Below, piece after piece: positions 53,218-61,058 of a stretch of DNA of 64,000 bases. The DNA comes from Pseudonocardia lacus (lineage in GTDB: Bacteria > Actinomycetota > Actinomycetes > Mycobacteriales > Pseudonocardiaceae). Position 1 is the stretch's first letter. Each line of letters opens with the position of its first letter. The notes beneath the pieces were generated by a model that was not told the origin of the DNA, searched no databases, and saw nothing but the letters and a program-made list of their open reading frames with translations. The translations under genes and the position numbers were made by a program. The stretch spans positions 1 through 64,000 of the forward strand of contig NZ_JAHDTH010000001.1 in NCBI RefSeq assembly GCF_018531445.1, written 5' to 3'.

Positions 53218-53241
53218 TTGACTCGGCTAGAACACGTTCCA
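53218..53241 (+). promoter_or_regulatory. cyp125 promoter region with KstR operator
   Basis: TAGAACACGTTCCA (53228-53241) is a KstR-type operator. TTGACT (53218-53223) is a good -35, but the -10 (CATTCG, 53240-53245) is weak. Unlike fadA5, a Shine-Dalgarno GGAGG (53245-53249) precedes the start. Confidence 0.75.
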
Positions 53242-53254
53242 TTCGGAGGTGCCA

Positions 53255-54490
53255 GTGACCGCTACCCGCATCCCGGACGGGTTCGACCTCACCGACCCGG
53301 ACCTCTACACCCGCGGCGTCCCGCTCGCGGAGCTGGCCGAGCTGCGCCGCACGGCGCCGGTCTGGTGGAACAGGCAGCCCCGCGGCACCGCGGGCTTCGA
53401 CGACGACGGCTTCTGGGCGGTCACCCGGCACGCCGACGTCCGGGCCGTCTCGCTGGACAGCCAGCTGTTCTCCAGCTACGAGAAGTGCGCGCTGATCCGG
53501 GTGGGGGAGGGGTCCGGCGAGGACCACCTCGACACCCAGCGGCTGATCCTGCTCAACATCGACCCGCCCCAGCACACCGCGCTGCGCGGCATCATCTCCC
53601 GCGGGTTCACCCCGCGCGCGATCAACGGGCTGCGCGATGCGCTCGCCGAGCGGGCCGAGCGCATCGTCGCCGCCGCCATCGCCGAGGGCACCGGCGACTT
53701 CGTCTACGACGTGGCCAGCGAGCTGCCCCTGCAGGCCATCGCCGAGCTGCTCGGCATCCCCCAGCACGACCGGCGCAAGATCTTCGCCTGGTCCAACCAG
53801 ATGATCTCCGGCGACGACCCGGAGAGCACCGACGACCCGCAGCTCGCGGCGGCCGAGCTGCTCGGCTACGCCATGGGCATGGCCGAGCAGCGCAAGGGCT
53901 GCCCGATGGACGACATCGTGACCAAGCTCGTGCAGGCCGACGTGGGCGGCTCCGCACTGTCGTCCGACGAGTTCGGCTTCTTCGTCCTGCTGCTGGCCGT
54001 GGCCGGCAACGAGACCACCCGCAACGCCATCACCCACGGCATGCTGGCGTTCCTGGACAACCCCGAGCAGTGGGAGCTGTTCAAGGCGCAGCGCCCGGAG
54101 ACCGCGGCCGACGAGATCGTGCGCTACTCGACCCCGGTTGTGGTGTTCCAGCGCACCGCGATGGCCGACACCGAGCTGGGCGGGCAGCGCATCCGCAAGG
54201 GCGAGCGGGTCGGGCTGTTCTACAGCTCGGCCAACTTCGACGAAGAGGTGTTCACCGACCCGCAGCGCTTCGACATCACCCGCAGCCCGAACCCCCACCT
54301 GGGCTTCGGCGGGCGCGGGGCGCACTACTGCATCGGGGCCAACCTCGCCCGCCTGGAGATCGGCCTGATCTTCAACGCCATCGCCGACCACATGCCCGAC
54401 ATCGCCCGCGCGGGCGAGCCGGTCCGGCTGCGCTCGGGCTGGCTCAACGGCATCAAGAAGTTCCCGGTCCGCTACGTCCCAGGAGTCTGA
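53255..54490 (+). CDS. cyp125: Cytochrome P450 CYP125, steroid C26 hydroxylase
   Basis: CYP125 oxidises the cholesterol side chain at C26 through alcohol and aldehyde to acid, starting side-chain degradation. The 411-residue protein has the I-helix AVAGNETTRNAITHGML, the ExxR motif in ETAADEIVR, and the haem loop FGGRGAHYCIGANLARLE with the Cys ligand. PDGFDLTDPDLYTRGVPLAELAELR and LRSGWLNGIKKFPVRY match CYP125A1 from memory. The GTG at 53255 sits 5 bases after GGAGG; the GTG at 53249 overlaps that site. It diverges from fadA5 and is followed closely by an alcohol dehydrogenase. Confidence 0.95.
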   Translation: MTATRIPDGFDLTDPDLYTRGVPLAELAELRRTAPVWWNRQPRGTAGFDDDGFWAVTRHADVRAVSLDSQLFSSYEKCALIRVGEGSGEDHLDTQRLILLNIDPPQHTALRGIISRGFTPRAINGLRDALAERAERIVAAAIAEGTGDFVYDVASELPLQAIAELLGIPQHDRRKIFAWSNQMISGDDPESTDDPQLAAAELLGYAMGMAEQRKGCPMDDIVTKLVQADVGGSALSSDEFGFFVLLLAVAGNETTRNAITHGMLAFLDNPEQWELFKAQRPETAADEIVRYSTPVVVFQRTAMADTELGGQRIRKGERVGLFYSSANFDEEVFTDPQRFDITRSPNPHLGFGGRGAHYCIGANLARLEIGLIFNAIADHMPDIARAGEPVRLRSGWLNGIKKFPVRYVPGV

Positions 54491-54496
54491 TCACCG

Positions 54497-55612
54497 ATGA
54501 GGACCCGCGCAGCAGCGTTGCTGGAGCAGCCCGGCAAGTGGCAGGTGATCGAGGTCGAGCTGGACGAGCCGCGCGAGCACGAGGTGCTCGTCCGGTTCGT
54601 CGCGGCCGGGCTCTGCCACTCCGACGACCATGCCGCCACCGGCGACATGCCGATCGGCAAGCTCCCGCTGATCGGCGGGCACGAGGGCGCCGGGGTGGTG
54701 GAGGCGGTCGGGCCCGGGGTGCGGTCGCTGGCCGTCGGCGACCACGTCGTCGCCCAGTTCGTGCCCACCTGCGGGCGCTGCCCGGCGTGCGTCTCCGGCG
54801 GCGGCAACCTCTGCGACCTGGGGATGTTCGCGCTGGCCGGCAGCATGCCCGACGGCACCTACCGGGCCCACCGCGACGGCGCCGACGTCGGGCAGATGAC
54901 GATGGTCGGCACGTTCGCCGAGCACGCCGTCGTGCCCGAGTACTCGCTCACCAAGATCGCTGAGGACATCCCGTTCCGGGTGGCCGCCCTGCTCAGCTGC
55001 GGGGTGCCCACCGGCTGGGGCTCGGCCGAGTACGCCGCCGGGGTGAAGGCGGGCGACACCGTCATCGTGATGGGCACCGGCGGCGTCGGGATCAACGCCG
55101 TGCAGGGCGCGGCCGCGCGCGGCGCCGCGCACGTCATCGCGGCCGACCCGGTGGCGTTCAAGCGCGAGAAGGCCCAGGAGATGGGCGCCACCCACGCCTT
55201 CGCCGGCATCGACGAGGCCGCCGAGTTCGCCCGCTCGGTCACCGGTGGCCAGGGTGCGCACTCGGCGATCGTCACGGTCGGCGTCACCACCGGCGAGCAC
55301 GTCGCCCAGGCCGTGAACGCGATCGGGAAGATGGGCACGGTGGTCGTCACCGGCATCGGCAACATCGCCGACGAGGGCGCGCCGATCAACTTCTGGCTGC
55401 TGTCGATGATGCAGAAGCGGATCCAGGGCGTGATCTTCGGGATGGGCACCCCGCCGCACGAGATCACCCGCCTCGCCGAGCTGTACCGGGCCGGCCGCCT
55501 CAAGCTCGACGAGCTGATCACGAACACCTACCGGCTCGACGAGGTCAACCAGGGCTACCAGGACATGCACGAGGGCCGCAACATCCGCGGCGTCGTCCTG
55601 CACGACACCTGA
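54497..55612 (+). CDS. Zinc-dependent alcohol dehydrogenase (NDMA-dependent/class III-like)
   Basis: A 371-residue medium-chain dehydrogenase. The catalytic zinc ligands are in AAGLCHSDDH and GGHEGAGVVE. The structural zinc site is CGRCPACVSGGGNLC, and the cofactor motif is GTGGVGINAVQGA. DGTYRAHRDGADVGQM and FAEHAVVPEYSLTKI place it in the NDMA-dependent alcohol dehydrogenase group, enzymes with tightly bound NAD(H) that may use mycofactocin-linked electron acceptors. It begins 6 bases after cyp125, so it probably oxidises the C26 alcohol made by the P450. That role is inferred from the operon. Confidence 0.88.
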   Translation: MRTRAAALLEQPGKWQVIEVELDEPREHEVLVRFVAAGLCHSDDHAATGDMPIGKLPLIGGHEGAGVVEAVGPGVRSLAVGDHVVAQFVPTCGRCPACVSGGGNLCDLGMFALAGSMPDGTYRAHRDGADVGQMTMVGTFAEHAVVPEYSLTKIAEDIPFRVAALLSCGVPTGWGSAEYAAGVKAGDTVIVMGTGGVGINAVQGAAARGAAHVIAADPVAFKREKAQEMGATHAFAGIDEAAEFARSVTGGQGAHSAIVTVGVTTGEHVAQAVNAIGKMGTVVVTGIGNIADEGAPINFWLLSMMQKRIQGVIFGMGTPPHEITRLAELYRAGRLKLDELITNTYRLDEVNQGYQDMHEGRNIRGVVLHDT

Positions 55613-55633
55613 CCGCCCCCGCCCCGCCCCTTT

Positions 55634-55698
55634 CCGTCGAGAACGAACTTGTCGTGAATGTGGACCGGTCCAATTCACGACAACGTCGTTCTCGACGG
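55634..55698. terminator. Long near-perfect palindrome between convergent genes
   Basis: A 65-base symmetric element: 13 base pairs (CCGTCGAGAACGA / TCGTTCTCGACGG), a 2-base mismatch, 11 base pairs (TTGTCGTGAAT / ATTCACGACAA), one bulged G, and the self-complementary TGGACCGGTCCA at the centre. It lies between convergent adh and LLM genes and can act as a bidirectional terminator. It is much longer than a usual terminator and may be a mobile or dispersed palindrome. Confidence 0.75.
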
Positions 55699-55708
55699 CA
55701 CTGGACGG

Positions 55709-56575
55709 TCAGAGGCGGGTGATGACCTCGTCGGCGAAGCGCCGGATGCTGTCGCGCTTGGCGGCGAGGGGGGCGTGGAAGCCGGTGCCGTCCAGGGCCC
55801 ACGGCATGACGATCGCGTCGGTGACGCCGATGTCGGCCTGCTGGCGGTAGCCGTCGAGGCCGAAGCGGTCGATGCACACGGCCTGGACCTCGAACGGCTC
55901 GGCGGCGCGGCCGGCCTCGGCCCGCAGCGCGTGCAGCCGCTCGACCGTGGCCCGCAGGTCGTCGAACGTGATCATCGCCGAGCTCCAGCCGTCGTGGCGG
56001 GCGGCGCGGCGCAGGCCGGGGGCGGTGTGGCCGCCGACGTAGATCGGCACGCGCGCGGTCGGGGCCGGGCTCACCTGCAGCTCGTCGAAGTCGAAGAACT
56101 CGCCGTGGTGGGCGACCATGCCCCCGCCCAGGATCAGCCGGATCACCTCGATGGCCTCGTCGGCGCGACGTCCGCGGTGGGCGTAAGGCACGCCGCACCA
56201 CTCGAACTCCTCCGGCGCCCAGCCCAGGCCCACCCCGAACCCGAACCGGTTGCCGGTGATCGTCGCGACCGAGGCCACCTGGCGGGCCAGCGGCACCGGG
56301 TAGCGGGAGCCCAGCTTGAGCACCGCGGTGTAGAAGCGGATGCGGCTGGTGACCGCGCCCATCGCGGCGGCGGCGACGAAAGGGTCGATCCACGGCGTGT
56401 CCGCGTCCCAGAACCGGCCGCCGTCGGGCGTGTAGGGGTAGCCGGCCGACACCTTCCCGGCGAAGAAGACCGAGTCGGGCAGCGCGATCGAGGCGAAGCC
56501 GCACTCCTCGGCCGTGCGGGCCAGCTCCAGCAGCTCGTCGAGCGGGCAGAGGGCGATGGTCAGGCTGAACTTCAT
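55709..56575 (-). CDS. LLM-class flavin/F420-dependent oxidoreductase
   Basis: A 288-residue luciferase-like monooxygenase-fold protein, probably using F420 rather than FMN, as most actinobacterial members do. The barrel shows ARTAEECGFASIALPDS, IRFYTAVLKLGSRYPVPLARQVASV, RFGFGVGLGWAPEEFEWCGV, RRADEAIEVIRLIL and PIYVGGHTAPGLRRAARHDGW. It overlaps the upstream thiolase-like gene by ATGA and is the last gene of a KstR-controlled minus-strand operon. It may reduce or dehydrogenate a steroid side-chain intermediate. Substrate unknown. Confidence 0.86.
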   Translation of the reverse strand: MKFSLTIALCPLDELLELARTAEECGFASIALPDSVFFAGKVSAGYPYTPDGGRFWDADTPWIDPFVAAAAMGAVTSRIRFYTAVLKLGSRYPVPLARQVASVATITGNRFGFGVGLGWAPEEFEWCGVPYAHRGRRADEAIEVIRLILGGGMVAHHGEFFDFDELQVSPAPTARVPIYVGGHTAPGLRRAARHDGWSSAMITFDDLRATVERLHALRAEAGRAAEPFEVQAVCIDRFGLDGYRQQADIGVTDAIVMPWALDGTGFHAPLAAKRDSIRRFADEVITRL

Positions 56576-57750
56576 GGCTTGTCCGCGCCCACGACCCACA
56601 TGGAGTAGAACTGCGAGCCGCCGCCGTAGGCGTGCCCGAGCGCGGTGCGCGCGCCCTCGACCTGGTGGTCGCCTGCCCGGCCCATCACCTGCATGGCCGA
56701 CTCGGCGAACCGCAGCAGGCCGGACGCGCCGATCGGGTTGGACGAGAGCACCCCGCCCGACGGGTTCACCGGCAGCCGCCCGCCGATGGCCGTCTCCCCG
56801 GCCTCGACCAGGCGCCACCCCTCGCCCTCCGCGGCGAACCCGAGGTTCTCCAGCCACATCGGCTCGAACCAGGAGAACGGCACGTAGATCTCGGCGACGT
56901 CGATCTCGGCGAGCGGGTCGGTGATGCCGGCCTGCGCCCACAGCGCGGCGGCCGCCGCCCGCCCGGCCGCCGGGTTGACCTGGTCGCGCCCGGCGAACGT
57001 GGTCGGCTCGGTGCGCATGGCGGTCGCGTGGATCCAGGCCGGGCGCTGCGCCGCGTCGCCGGCCGCCTCGTCGCCGATCACCACCGCGCAGGCGCCGTCG
57101 GAGGAGGGGCAGGTCTCGTCGTAGCGGATGGGGTCCCACAGCACGGCCGAGGCCCGCACCGACTCCACGGTGATGTCGGGCTGGTGCAGGTGGGCGTAGG
57201 GGTTGCGGGCGCCGTTGCGCCGGTCCTTCACCGCGACCATGGCGCCGATGTGCTCGGGCGCGCCAGAACGTCGGATGTAGGAGCGCACGTGCGGGGCGAA
57301 GTAGCCGCCCGCGCCCGCCCCGACCGGCATCGAGAACGGCGGCACGATCGACAGCGCCCACATCGCGTTGGACTCGGACTGCTTCTCGAACGCCACCGCC
57401 AGCACCCGCCGGTGCACGCCCGCCTGCACCAGGCTCGCCGCGACGACACCGGTCGAGCCGCCGACCGAGCCCGCCGTGTGCACCCGCAGCAGCGGCTTGC
57501 CGGTGGCGCCGATGGCGTCGGCCAGCATGAGCTCGGGCATCATCACGCCCTCGAACAGGTCCGGCGCCTTGCCGAGCACGACGGCGTCGATGTCGGCCAT
57601 GCCGACGCCGGCGTCGGCCAGCGCGCGGTCGATCGCCTCCCGGCACAGCCCGGCCATCGACACGTCGGTGCGCCGGCTGACGTGGTGGGTCTGCCCGGTG
57701 CCCAGCACCGCCGCGAGCTGCCCAGCCCCGGACGTCCCTGCCCCGGCCAT
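56572..57750 (-). CDS. ltp3: Thiolase-like lipid-transfer protein (Ltp3-like)
   Basis: A 392-residue SCP2-thiolase-fold protein resembling Rv3523 (Ltp3). The N-terminal half has GVGMADIDAVVLGKAPDLFEG and HTAGSVGGSTGVVAASLVQAG, where Gly-Ser replaces the usual catalytic Cys. The C-terminal half has EIYVPFSWFEPMWLENLGF and NPSGGVLSSNPIGASGLLRF. Loss of the nucleophilic Cys suggests an aldolase-like or scaffold role, as in Ltp2. It overlaps Ltp4 by one base (TGATG) and the LLM gene by four. Exact step unknown. Confidence 0.83.
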   Translation of the reverse strand: MAGAGTSGAGQLAAVLGTGQTHHVSRRTDVSMAGLCREAIDRALADAGVGMADIDAVVLGKAPDLFEGVMMPELMLADAIGATGKPLLRVHTAGSVGGSTGVVAASLVQAGVHRRVLAVAFEKQSESNAMWALSIVPPFSMPVGAGAGGYFAPHVRSYIRRSGAPEHIGAMVAVKDRRNGARNPYAHLHQPDITVESVRASAVLWDPIRYDETCPSSDGACAVVIGDEAAGDAAQRPAWIHATAMRTEPTTFAGRDQVNPAAGRAAAAALWAQAGITDPLAEIDVAEIYVPFSWFEPMWLENLGFAAEGEGWRLVEAGETAIGGRLPVNPSGGVLSSNPIGASGLLRFAESAMQVMGRAGDHQVEGARTALGHAYGGGSQFYSMWVVGADKP

Positions 57751-58823
57751 CAGTCGCGTCCTTCCATCACGCACACCAGGTTCTGCTGCAGCGCCGGACC
57801 GTTGGTGGCGTGCGCCAGCACCCGGTCGGCGCTGCCGTCCATCACCCGCGACGCCGCTTCGCCGATGCGGGTCAGCCCGGCGGCGAACATCGGGTTGCCG
57901 CACAGCGGCCCGCCCGACGGGTTCACGCGCGCGGAGTCGGGCAGCCCGACCTCGCGGCGCAGCAGCAGCTCCTGGGAGCTGAACGGGGCGTGCAGCTCGG
58001 CGACCTGCACGCCGTCGGTTCCGATATCGCCGCAGGCGGCGGCCGCGGCGGCCGCGGTCGACGGGCTGCGGTGCAGCTCGCGCGCCCCGAGCACGGGGGA
58101 GTCGATGCGGTGCTCCAGCCCGGTGATCCAGGCCGGGTGCTCGCACAGGTCCTCTGCCGCGCTGGCGGCCGCCAGCACCACCACGGCGGCGCCGTCGGTG
58201 ACCGGGGGGCAGTCGTGGGCGCGCAGCGGCTCGGCCACGTAGGGCTGGTCGAGCAGGGTGGCCGCGTCGACCTGGTCGCCGAGCTGGGCGTAGGGGTTGG
58301 CGATCGCATCGGCGCGGCTGCGCGCGGCCACCTCGGCCATGTCCTTCTCGCTCCACAGCCCGGCGTCCAGCCCGGCCCTGGCCTGCAGCGCCGCGACGCT
58401 GACCGCGTCGGGCCACAGCGGCGCGACCGTGTAGGGGTCGAGCTGAAGCGCCAATACCCGGCGCAGGTCGCCGGCCGAGGACTTGCCGAACCCGTACACC
58501 GCGGCCGTGCGCGCCTGCCCGGTGCGGATCTTGACCCAGGCCTCGTAGAACGCCCAGGCGGCGTCGGCCTCGACGTGCGACTCGACGATCGGCGGCACGG
58601 CGCCGATCGCGTCGACCGCGGAGACGAACGAGAACGCGCGCCCGGCCAGGTAGTCCGAGGAGCCCGAGCACCAGAAGCCGACCTCGCGCCGCGGCAGTCC
58701 GGTGGTCTCCAGCACCTCGGTGATGATCGGGACGAGCATCTCCACGCCGTTGGTGGTGCCCGTCGTCTCGGCCACCTGGGGCGCCTGCGCGAACCCCACG
58801 ACCGCGATGTCGGTGCGATTCAC
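57750..58823 (-). CDS. ltp4: Thiolase-like lipid-transfer protein (Ltp4-like)
   Basis: A 357-residue thiolase-fold protein resembling Rv3522 (Ltp4). The start is the GTG at 58823 with GAGGGAGA about 4 bases upstream. FWCSGSSDYLAGRAFSFVSAV again lacks the thiolase Cys-Gly-Ser. Later, ELHAPFSSQELLLRREVGL and NPSGGPLCGNPMFAAGLTRIG parallel the Ltp3 protein, and the two likely form a heteromer. It follows the tandem DUF35 gene by 58 bases, and DUF35 proteins are the usual docking partners of such thiolase-like enzymes. Confidence 0.83.
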   Translation of the reverse strand: MNRTDIAVVGFAQAPQVAETTGTTNGVEMLVPIITEVLETTGLPRREVGFWCSGSSDYLAGRAFSFVSAVDAIGAVPPIVESHVEADAAWAFYEAWVKIRTGQARTAAVYGFGKSSAGDLRRVLALQLDPYTVAPLWPDAVSVAALQARAGLDAGLWSEKDMAEVAARSRADAIANPYAQLGDQVDAATLLDQPYVAEPLRAHDCPPVTDGAAVVVLAAASAAEDLCEHPAWITGLEHRIDSPVLGARELHRSPSTAAAAAAACGDIGTDGVQVAELHAPFSSQELLLRREVGLPDSARVNPSGGPLCGNPMFAAGLTRIGEAASRVMDGSADRVLAHATNGPALQQNLVCVMEGRD

Positions 58824-58881
58824 TCTCCCTCGCTTCGCTCGGTCGGTGCTGTGTTGAATGGTTCGCCCGCAAGCTCGCTCA

Positions 58882-59865
58882 CTACAGGTGCTCCCGGTAG
58901 GACTCGAAGGGGGCGTCGGGTTCGCCGGTGGGCCGGAAGTGGTCGACGTTCTCCAACGAGGTGGTCCACCGCTCGCGCGGCTTCCACGCCGCCTCGACCC
59001 GCATCCCCATCCGCACCTCATCGGCAGCGCAGCCCAGCACCAGGTGCAGGAACGCGATGTCGGCCCCGTCGAGCAGCACGTACGCCGCGACGTAGGGGGG
59101 TGTGATCCGTTGCCCCAGGAAGGGCACGTTGACGATGCAGAAGGTGGTGACGATGCCGCGGTCGGGCAGTTCCACCTCCTCCTCGGTGGGCACCCCGTCG
59201 GCCGGGCAGGCGCCGCGCGGCGGCACGTAGACCTTGCCGCAGGCCGGGCAGCGCTGGCCGATGAACCGGCCCTCGGCCAGCGCGCGCAGGTAGCGGCTCT
59301 CCTGCACCGAGGCCGAGTGGCGGTAGGCCAGGTGCACCGGGGTGGTCAGCATCGTCACCGGCTCGGTGCCGGCGGGGGGCGGCGCGGCGGGTCCGCGCGG
59401 CTCGGCGCCGGGTCCGGCGGGCTCGAAGCAGGCGATGTCGCGGATCGAGCCGACCGGCTCGTCGACCCAGCGCGCCCGCACGCGCATCCCGGTGCGCATC
59501 CGGTCGGGTGAGCCGGCGTCGACGGCGTGCAGCAGCGCCGTGTCGGCGCCGTCCAGGCGCACCAGCGCCCAGCCGAACGGGTGCTGCAGCGGCTGGCCGG
59601 CGATCGGGTCGGGCATCCACGACCAGGACACGACGGTGCCCTCGTCGGCCACCCCGACCGGCTCGGACAGCGCCTCGGAGGTCACCGGGTCGAACTCCAC
59701 CGGTGGTACGTGCACCCGGCCGTCCGAGCCGCGGACGCCCTCGATCCGCCGCTCGCGCAGCGCGGTCATGAAGCGGCCGAGCACCGGACCGAGCGATCGC
59801 GTGTAGTCGAAGCCGACGTCCAGCGGCGCGGAGAGCGGGGTGTCCGGAGCGAGCGGGGTGGCCAC
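58882..59865 (-). CDS. Tandem DUF35 OB-fold protein (Rv3521-like)
   Basis: A 327-residue protein with two DUF35-type units. The N-terminal half (about 1-150) lacks zinc cysteines; the C-terminal half has a rubredoxin-like ribbon RCPACGKVYVPPRGACPADG, in which the fourth ligand position is Asp rather than Cys. The likely role is docking and acyl-CoA presentation to the adjacent Ltp4/Ltp3 thiolase-like pair, as the ChsH2 DUF35 does for Ltp2. The GTG at 59865 lies 6 bases after a -10 (TCTACT) and has no ribosome binding site, so it appears leaderless. An upstream in-frame TTG (59901) would include the operator. Confidence 0.82.
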   Translation of the reverse strand: MATPLAPDTPLSAPLDVGFDYTRSLGPVLGRFMTALRERRIEGVRGSDGRVHVPPVEFDPVTSEALSEPVGVADEGTVVSWSWMPDPIAGQPLQHPFGWALVRLDGADTALLHAVDAGSPDRMRTGMRVRARWVDEPVGSIRDIACFEPAGPGAEPRGPAAPPPAGTEPVTMLTTPVHLAYRHSASVQESRYLRALAEGRFIGQRCPACGKVYVPPRGACPADGVPTEEEVELPDRGIVTTFCIVNVPFLGQRITPPYVAAYVLLDGADIAFLHLVLGCAADEVRMGMRVEAAWKPRERWTTSLENVDHFRPTGEPDAPFESYREHL

Positions 59866-59871
59866 CGAGCA

Positions 59872-59901
59872 AGTAGAACAGGTTCTCGATCGGCTCGGCA
59901 A
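59872..59901 (-). promoter_or_regulatory. Promoter of the DUF35-ltp4-ltp3-LLM operon with KstR operator
   Basis: Minus strand: TTGCCG (59901-59896), 18-base spacer, TCTACT (59877-59872), then 6 bases to the GTG at 59865. The KstR-type site TAGAACAGGTTCTC (59874-59887) covers the -10 and spacer. A leaderless transcript is expected. Confidence 0.75.
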
Positions 59902-59940
59902 CCACCGCCAGCAACGCTGCCGCGGACCGCTGGGATCGAA

Positions 59941-59954
59941 TAGAACAGGTTCTC
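59941..59954 (+). promoter_or_regulatory. KstR-type operator upstream of the LLM gene
   Basis: TAGAACAGGTTCTC is identical to the site at 59874-59887, 67 bases away on the other side of the divergent gap. It lies 24 bases before the ATG at 59979. Core promoter hexamers are not clear on this strand. Confidence 0.8.
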
Positions 59955-59978
59955 GACCGGACTGGCAGGATGGTCGGC

Positions 59979-61037
59979 ATGCGACTGGGGCTGCAGCTGG
60001 GGTACTGGGGAGCGCGTCCGCCCGCGGGGGCCGCTGAGCTCGTGGTGGAGGCCGAGCGGGCCGGCTTCGACGCCGTGTTCACCGCCGAGTCCTGGGGCTC
60101 GGACGCGTTCACGCCGCTGGCCTGGTGGGGCGCGCGCACCGAGCGCGTGCTGCTGGGCACGTCGGTGGTTCAGCTGTCCGCGCGCACCCCCACGGCGTGC
60201 GCGATGCACGCGCTCACGCTCGACCACCTCAGCGGCGGCCGGGCCGTGCTGGGGCTGGGCGTGTCCGGGCCGCAGGTCGTCGAGGGCTGGTACGGCGCCC
60301 CGTTCGGCAAGCCGCTGGCGCGCACCCGCGAGTACGTCTCGATCGTGCGCCAGGTGCTGGCCCGGGAGGCACCGGTGCGCAACGACGGTCCGCACCACCC
60401 GCTGCCCTACACCGGGCCGGGGGCCGTCGGGCTGGGCAGGTCGCTGCGCCCCATCACCCACCCACTGCGCGCCGATCTGCCGATCTGGCTCGGTGCGGAG
60501 GGCCCGCGCAACGTCGCGCTGGCGGCCGAGATCGCCGACGGCTGGCTGGCGATCTACTGGTCACCGCGGCTGGCCGCGACCTACGAGGAGTGGCTCGCCG
60601 AGGGCTTCGCCCGCCCGGGAGCCCGTCGCACCCGCGAGGAGTTCACCGTCGCGGCGTCGTGCCAGGTGGTGATCACCGACGACCCCGCGCCGGCCGTGGC
60701 CCGGACGAAGCAGACGATGGCGCTGTACCTGGGCGGCATGGGCGCGCCGGGGATGAACTTCCACGCCGACGTCTTCGCCCGCATGGGCTACGCCGACGCG
60801 GTCGCCGAGATCGGCGCGCTGTTCCGGGAGGGTCGCAGGGACGACGCGGCCGCCGCGGTTCCCGACGAGCTCGTCGCCGACACGGCGATCATCGGTCCGG
60901 CCGGGCACGTCCGCGAGGAGGTGGCGCGCTGGGAGGCGGCCGGCGTCGGCATGCTGCTGGTCGGCTGCGCGGACGTCGAGCAGGCGCGGTTGCTGGCGAG
61001 CACGCTCGGCGCGGGACGGGCTCTTGTCACCGAGTGA
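59979..61037 (+). CDS. LLM-class F420-dependent oxidoreductase (Rv3520c-like)
   Basis: A 352-residue luciferase-like protein matching mycobacterial Rv3520c closely from memory: MRLGLQLGYWGARPP, FDAVFTAESWGSDAFTPLAWW, LSARTPTACAMHALTLDHLS, GLGVSGPQVVEGWYGAPFGK and HPLRADLPIWLGAEGPRNVA. F420 is the likely cofactor. The ATG at 59979 fits the Rv3520c N-terminus; an ATG three codons earlier (59970) is also possible. It diverges from the DUF35 operon and is under its own KstR-type site. It is probably a side-chain or ring redox enzyme; the reaction is not established. Confidence 0.88.
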   Translation: MRLGLQLGYWGARPPAGAAELVVEAERAGFDAVFTAESWGSDAFTPLAWWGARTERVLLGTSVVQLSARTPTACAMHALTLDHLSGGRAVLGLGVSGPQVVEGWYGAPFGKPLARTREYVSIVRQVLAREAPVRNDGPHHPLPYTGPGAVGLGRSLRPITHPLRADLPIWLGAEGPRNVALAAEIADGWLAIYWSPRLAATYEEWLAEGFARPGARRTREEFTVAASCQVVITDDPAPAVARTKQTMALYLGGMGAPGMNFHADVFARMGYADAVAEIGALFREGRRDDAAAAVPDELVADTAIIGPAGHVREEVARWEAAGVGMLLVGCADVEQARLLASTLGAGRALVTE

Positions 61038-61052
61038 AACACGTTCTAGTTT
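61024..61052 (+). promoter_or_regulatory. Leaderless promoter with KstR operator for the acyl-CoA synthetase
   Basis: TTGTCA (61024-61029), a 17-base spacer and TAGTTT (61047-61052) end 6 bases before the GTG at 61059. The KstR-type site GAAACACGTTCTAG (61036-61049) fills the spacer; its right arm is perfect. The -35 lies inside the end of the LLM gene. Same layout and same -10 as fadA5. Confidence 0.85.
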
Positions 61053-61058
61053 CCCGGT

